Source: an uncultured Dysgonomonas sp.
Lineage (GTDB): Bacteria > Bacteroidota > Bacteroidia > Bacteroidales > Dysgonomonadaceae
Length of the DNA: 64,000 nt
Assembly: GCA_900556485.1 (NCBI GenBank)
Contig: USOX01000005.1
Span: 1-64,000, forward strand
Direction: 5' to 3'
Positions within the stretch are counted from its first letter, which is position 1. Each line of letters begins with the position of its first letter. The notes below the pieces were generated by a model that ran no database searches, was not told the origin of the DNA, and saw nothing but the letters and a program-made list of their open reading frames with translations. Below, piece after piece: positions 60,690 to 64,000 of this stretch. Position numbers and translations under genes: made by a program.

Positions 60690-60968
60690 GCCTAATGCCG
60701 CTATTTCTTTAGCTATAGCATTTGTTTGATCGCGAAGATCTGCGTTGAGTTTTTTGAAGTAAGCCTTTACTCTGCCTTTTACCTCTTTTCCTTCGCTTAC
60801 GCTTACACGTTTAAGTAAATCGCTTTGAACTTCTGTTATTTTTGCTATTATTTTGTCAGCTGCTTCCTGATCGGCGTCTACAACAAATACTTTATAAAAA
60901 ATACAATCTGTATAAAGCAAGTCCATTACCGAATTTATACTTTTTTTTAGTTTACGTCTACTACTCAT
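60687..60968 (-). CDS. Small helical protein of unknown function
   Basis: The 93 residues form three predicted helices: MSSRRKLKKSINSVMDLLYTD, DQEAADKIIAKITEVQSDLLKRV, and VKGRVKAYFKKLNADLRDQTNAIAKEIA. It has no signal. It begins a minus-strand run followed by the acyltransferase and amidase after a small hairpin. No family is recognised; a role in DNA or RNA binding or as a chaperone is conceivable but unsupported. Confidence 0.6.
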   Translation of the reverse strand: MSSRRKLKKSINSVMDLLYTDCIFYKVFVVDADQEAADKIIAKITEVQSDLLKRVSVSEGKEVKGRVKAYFKKLNADLRDQTNAIAKEIAALG

Positions 60969-61217
60969 CTTAAAAATATTTTTAATAAGTTCTTATGTTT
61001 GCTATCTTTGCGCTTCCTTAATTAAAAGAAAGACATGGCAAAGGTATATAAAAACTGTTGACAAGCTGTGTTGGTTCACAATTAATAAGAAAAAGAAATC
61101 GCTGATATTTTGGTTTTATAGTTGTAAACGTCTGGATATATGCCATTAGATGCAACGAAAAAACTTTCGGATATCTCTAGAATAGAAATAAATAAAGATA
61201 GAAAAGATTCAATATTT

Positions 61218-62870
61218 ATGGTGAAACAGAACTACATCCCGGATTATATATTCGAAGCTAGCTGGGAGGTTTGCAATAAAGTAGGTGGTATTTACACAGT
61301 ACTGTCTACCAAAGCGAAATCCATGCAGGACTTACACAAAGACAAAGTTATTTTTATAGGGCCCGATGTGTGGAAGGAACACGAAAGCCCATGGTTTAAA
61401 GAGGATAAGAAGCTGTTGGCAGAATGGAAAAATGCGGCAATGGTTTACGACAGATTAAATATACGTGTAGGACGTTGGGACATTCCCGGAAATCCTATTG
61501 TAATCCTTGTCAATTTTGAACAATTCTTTCCCCAGAAAGATATAATCTATACCGAAATGTGGAAACGCTTCGAAGTAGATTCTCTTCATGCTTATGGAGA
61601 TTACGACGAGTCTTGTATGTTTGCTTATGGGTGTGGTGCTGTAATCGAAAGCTTTTATAAATTCCATAATTTAGAAAATAAAAATGTAATAGCTCACTTC
61701 GATGAATGGATGCTGGGCTTAGCTGCTTTATATACAAAAGTACGTTTACCGCGTGTAGCTACTGTATTTACAACACATGCAACATCAATAGGGCGTTCAA
61801 TTGCCGGTAATGGGAAACCTTTATATAACTATCTGTCAACGTATGATAGTGATCAGATGGCGCGCGAGCTTAATATGGAAGCCAAACACTCAATTGAAAA
61901 GGCTGCTGCACAAGCAGTTGATTGCTTTACCACAGTAAGCGATATTACAGCCCGCGAGTGTAAATATTTGCTTCACCGCGAACCTTTTGTTACGCCGAAT
62001 GGGTTTGAGAAAGATTTTATTCCGGTAGGAGAGGCTCACGAAAAGAAACGTAAAGGAGCACGCAAAGCATTGATTAATGTGGCTGAAAAACTTCTTGGAT
62101 ATGATATTCAAGACGATGCCCTGTTAGTTGTAACTAGTGGCCGCTACGAATACCGTAACAAAGGATTAGATGTATTTGTGGATGCCATGGGGCGTCTCGA
62201 ACATGTGAAACAATTACAAAAAGATGTTATCGCATTTATTATGGTACCGGCATGGATTGATAGTCCGAGAGCCGATTTACAAAAGCGCCTTAAGTCAGAT
62301 GAAACTCCTCAGACTTCGTTAAGCTATCCGCATATTACTCATTGGCTTAGGAATATGAACCATGATTCTATATTGAATCAGGCTAACTATTTGAAAATAG
62401 GGAACAAAAAAGAAGACAGGGTGAAGCTTATCTTTGTTCCGTCTTATCTTAATGGTAACGATGGCATATTTAATATGCCATATTACGATTTACTTATTGG
62501 TATGGATGTGTCTGTATTCCCATCATATTACGAGCCATGGGGTTATACTCCTCACGAAAGTATTGCATTCTCGGTGCCTACTATAACTACTTCTTTAGCC
62601 GGATTTGGTCTTTGGATGCGCAAAATGGGAGATAAGAAAGGAATGGATGACGGAGCCGAAGTTGTAGACAGAGATGATTATAACTTTATCGAGGTTTCGG
62701 AAGATATCTGCAATCTGGTTTTTGAAATGACAACAAAAAGTAAAAGACAAATAGGCCTTTTGCGCAAGGAAGCATTAGAAAGAGCTGCATTGGCGGATTG
62801 GGCACATTTTTATAAATATTACGAAGAGGCATATAGTGCAGCTTTAGAAAAAGCATCAGAACGCAACTAG
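61218..62870 (+). CDS. Eukaryote-type (GT3) glycogen synthase
   Basis: The enzyme adds glucose from a nucleotide sugar (probably UDP-glucose) to glycogen. The 550 residues from the ATG at 61218 (MVKQNYIPDYIF) start with EASWEVCNKVGGIYTVLSTKA, and end with FPSYYEPWGYTPHESIAFSV, TTSLAGFG: these blocks match animal and yeast GYS rather than bacterial GlgA. Important residues include the donor-loop ES and the YTPHES acid block. An alternative ATG at 61140 would add 26 non-conserved residues. The alpha-glucan phosphorylase gene follows after 183 bases. Lack of long N- and C-terminal regulatory phosphorylation tails is expected for Bacteroidetes. Confidence 0.88.
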   Translation: MVKQNYIPDYIFEASWEVCNKVGGIYTVLSTKAKSMQDLHKDKVIFIGPDVWKEHESPWFKEDKKLLAEWKNAAMVYDRLNIRVGRWDIPGNPIVILVNFEQFFPQKDIIYTEMWKRFEVDSLHAYGDYDESCMFAYGCGAVIESFYKFHNLENKNVIAHFDEWMLGLAALYTKVRLPRVATVFTTHATSIGRSIAGNGKPLYNYLSTYDSDQMARELNMEAKHSIEKAAAQAVDCFTTVSDITARECKYLLHREPFVTPNGFEKDFIPVGEAHEKKRKGARKALINVAEKLLGYDIQDDALLVVTSGRYEYRNKGLDVFVDAMGRLEHVKQLQKDVIAFIMVPAWIDSPRADLQKRLKSDETPQTSLSYPHITHWLRNMNHDSILNQANYLKIGNKKEDRVKLIFVPSYLNGNDGIFNMPYYDLLIGMDVSVFPSYYEPWGYTPHESIAFSVPTITTSLAGFGLWMRKMGDKKGMDDGAEVVDRDDYNFIEVSEDICNLVFEMTTKSKRQIGLLRKEALERAALADWAHFYKYYEEAYSAALEKASERN

Positions 62871-62880
62871 AGATTTTTTC

Positions 62881-62894
62881 TGCAAACGTTTGCA
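62881..62894. promoter_or_regulatory. Palindrome TGCAAACGTTTGCA: LacI/MalR-type operator or terminator
   Basis: A 14-base perfect palindrome sits 10 bases after the glycogen synthase stop and 160 bases before glgP. GCAAACGTTTGC is the operator core of MalR/CcpA-type LacI-family regulators. It is followed by ATTTTTG, so as RNA it could be a short terminator hairpin (stem five, loop four). Both readings remain open. Confidence 0.5.
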
Positions 62895-62948
62895 ATTTTT
62901 GTGGAAAAGTATCTGACTTAACATAAATATTAAGTGCTTCAAATTCAT

Positions 62949-62956
62949 TATATTTG
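62949..62956 (+). promoter_or_regulatory. Bacteroidetes -7 box upstream of glgP
   Basis: TATATTTG matches TAnnTTTG, 97 bases before the glgP ATG. No clear -33 TTTG. A 7-pair hairpin (62998-63004 with 63028-63034, CGCCGGT/ACCGGTG) lies in the resulting leader. Confidence 0.45.
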
Positions 62957-63053
62957 TAAGCCTAATTAGCAGTATTAACAAAAAACAATCAAAAACGCGC
63001 CGGTATAAGAGCAAAAAGGAAATAAGAACCGGTGTTGGTTAAACAAAAAGTCT

Positions 63054-64000
63054 ATGAGAATTAAAGCAAGTTATTCTAACACTCCGTCGTGGAGAAGCGT
63101 GCATACGCAAGTAAATCTACCTAAGGATCTTCTCCCGCTAGAAAAAATAGCGCATAACCTATGGTGGGTATGGAACAATGATGCAACAGAACTTTTTGCT
63201 GAATTCGACAGAGAATTGTGGAAAGAATGTGAACACAATCCTGTAGTTTTACTTCAAAAATTATCATATGATAGAATTGACGAAATTCTTGCGGATGAGG
63301 CTTTGATGAAAAAAGTTAAAAGCGTCATCAAGAATTTTGATAAATATATGTCTCAAAAATTCGATACATCAAAACCATCTATTGCGTACTTTAGTATGGA
63401 GTATGGTTTTACTCATGTATTGAAAATATATTCAGGAGGTTTAGGTGTTTTAGCCGGAGACTACCTGAAAGAAGCTAGTGATAGCCATGTTGATCTTACA
63501 GGGGTAGGATTCTTGTATCGTTATGGATATTTTACACAGTCGATATCTCCTGATGGACAACAGGTTGCTAACTATGAACCTCAGAATTTTGGTGAACTAC
63601 CAATCGAACCTGTTTTACTCGAAGATGGTAATCAAATGATTTTGGCTGTTCCATTCCATGACAGAGACATTTATGCTAATGTATGGAAAGTAAATGTAGG
63701 TCGTATCAGCCTTTATCTATTGGATACAGATATTGATCCGAATAGTGAATATGACCGTCCTATCACTCACCAATTGTATGGTGGAGATTGGGAAAATCGT
63801 CTGAAACAAGAGTATTTGCTTGGTATTGGAGGTATCTTGTTGTTGAACAAACTGGGCATAAAGAAAGAAATTTATCATTGTAACGAAGGACATGCTGCTT
63901 TGATCAATGCACAACGTCTTGTTGATCTGATTGAAGGAGAAGGTCTTACATTCAATCAGGCATTGGAAGTTGTACGCGCTTCGGGCTTATATACAGTACA
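63054..64000 (+). CDS. glgP: Alpha-glucan (glycogen) phosphorylase, 5' part
   Basis: The frame from the ATG at 63054 ([17 protein letters not shown]) stays open for 315 codons and is cut by the window edge. It has the GT35 N-terminal region: [14 protein letters not shown], then [27 protein letters not shown] and [13 protein letters not shown], and later NEGHAAL, all hallmark phosphorylase blocks of the alpha-glucan family branch (TIGR02094-like). It degrades glycogen to glucose-1-phosphate with phosphate. The PLP lysine lies beyond the window. Synthase and phosphorylase together form the glycogen store system; the palindrome at 62881 could control it. Confidence 0.9.
   Translation, partial: MRIKASYSNTPSWRSVHTQVNLPKDLLPLEKIAHNLWWVWNNDATELFAEFDRELWKECEHNPVVLLQKLSYDRIDEILADEALMKKVKSVIKNFDKYMSQKFDTSKPSIAYFSMEYGFTHVLKIYSGGLGVLAGDYLKEASDSHVDLTGVGFLYRYGYFTQSISPDGQQVANYEPQNFGELPIEPVLLEDGNQMILAVPFHDRDIYANVWKVNVGRISLYLLDTDIDPNSEYDRPITHQLYGGDWENRLKQEYLLGIGGILLLNKLGIKKEIYHCNEGHAALINAQRLVDLIEGEGLTFNQALEVVRASGLYTV

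Noticed and set aside
1..64000. tRNA, rRNA, tmRNA or CRISPR array in the window
   Set aside because: No cloverleaf-like TTCGAATCC/GGTTCGA blocks in tRNA context, no rRNA segments and no regularly spaced repeats of 25-40 bases were found by reading; a tRNA or Rfam scan would be decisive.

Overview
The window looks like chromosomal DNA of an AT-rich member of the Bacteroidales; Dysgonomonas or a near relative is my best guess. The evidence is convergent. Start codons lack Shine-Dalgarno sequences, several genes are preceded by the Bacteroidetes -7 box TAnnTTTG, secD and secF are fused, a lipid-modified TamA (TamL) is present, secreted families typical of the phylum occur (DUF3244, DUF4252), and glycogen synthase is of the eukaryote-like GT3 type. 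There is no rRNA, tRNA, CRISPR array, intact insertion sequence or prophage that I can see, so this is mostly core genome with small lineage-specific inserts.

Layout. 1-4.1 kb: a glycosyltransferase and three secreted or lipoprotein genes of unknown role, all on the minus strand. 4.1-6.6 kb: zinc-ribbon protein, AraC/GyrI-like regulator and YoaP-type acetyltransferase, facing a second GNAT. 6.8-10 kb: an ECF sigma factor, a membrane-anchored protein ending in a beta-barrel, and a beta-propeller lipoprotein. 10.2-14 kb: pyrE, a SRPBCC protein, argH and serB. 14-20 kb: small envelope genes, a WD40-like propeller, a GH16 hydrolase, and the threonine-to-glycine pair (threonine dehydrogenase, kbl). 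20-29 kb: YtxH protein, a TPR/HTH lipoprotein, DUF3244, AraC, DUF805, and an ABC transporter operon with its GntR regulator and a 35-residue membrane peptide. 29-36 kb: thioesterase, a degenerate Hint-domain protein, glmS, an RluA-type pseudouridine synthase, and an XRE-cupin regulator with its acyl-CoA synthetase. 36-46 kb: secDF facing the LOG-hypothetical-bcp-recA operon, a large membrane protein and an M15 peptidase. 46-54 kb: tamL, VOC, TrmH, an ATP-grasp-like orphan, ahpC, a MalY-like PLP enzyme and a SlyD-like FKBP. 54-57.3 kb: four DUF4252 paralogues around an ECF sigma/anti-sigma pair. 57-64 kb: META-domain protein, nitrilase-type amidase, acyltransferase, then glycogen synthase and the start of alpha-glucan phosphorylase, cut by the window end.

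Most notable: (1) the DUF4252/ECF operon, with 4-base overlaps and a cell-envelope signalling look; (2) a secreted stand-alone Hint domain in which the nucleophile and both other catalytic positions are substituted; (3) a 24-base element, two AAAAGTGAC repeats plus ACTTTT, found three times, each time upstream of a minus-strand gene in the same orientation; (4) a gene-less block of consecutive hairpins near 20.0-20.3 kb; (5) small inverted-repeat elements sharing AAGAG-N-CTG ends; (6) a LacI/MalR-like palindrome between the glycogen synthase and phosphorylase genes. Functions are assigned from sequence motifs read by eye; no database search was possible.
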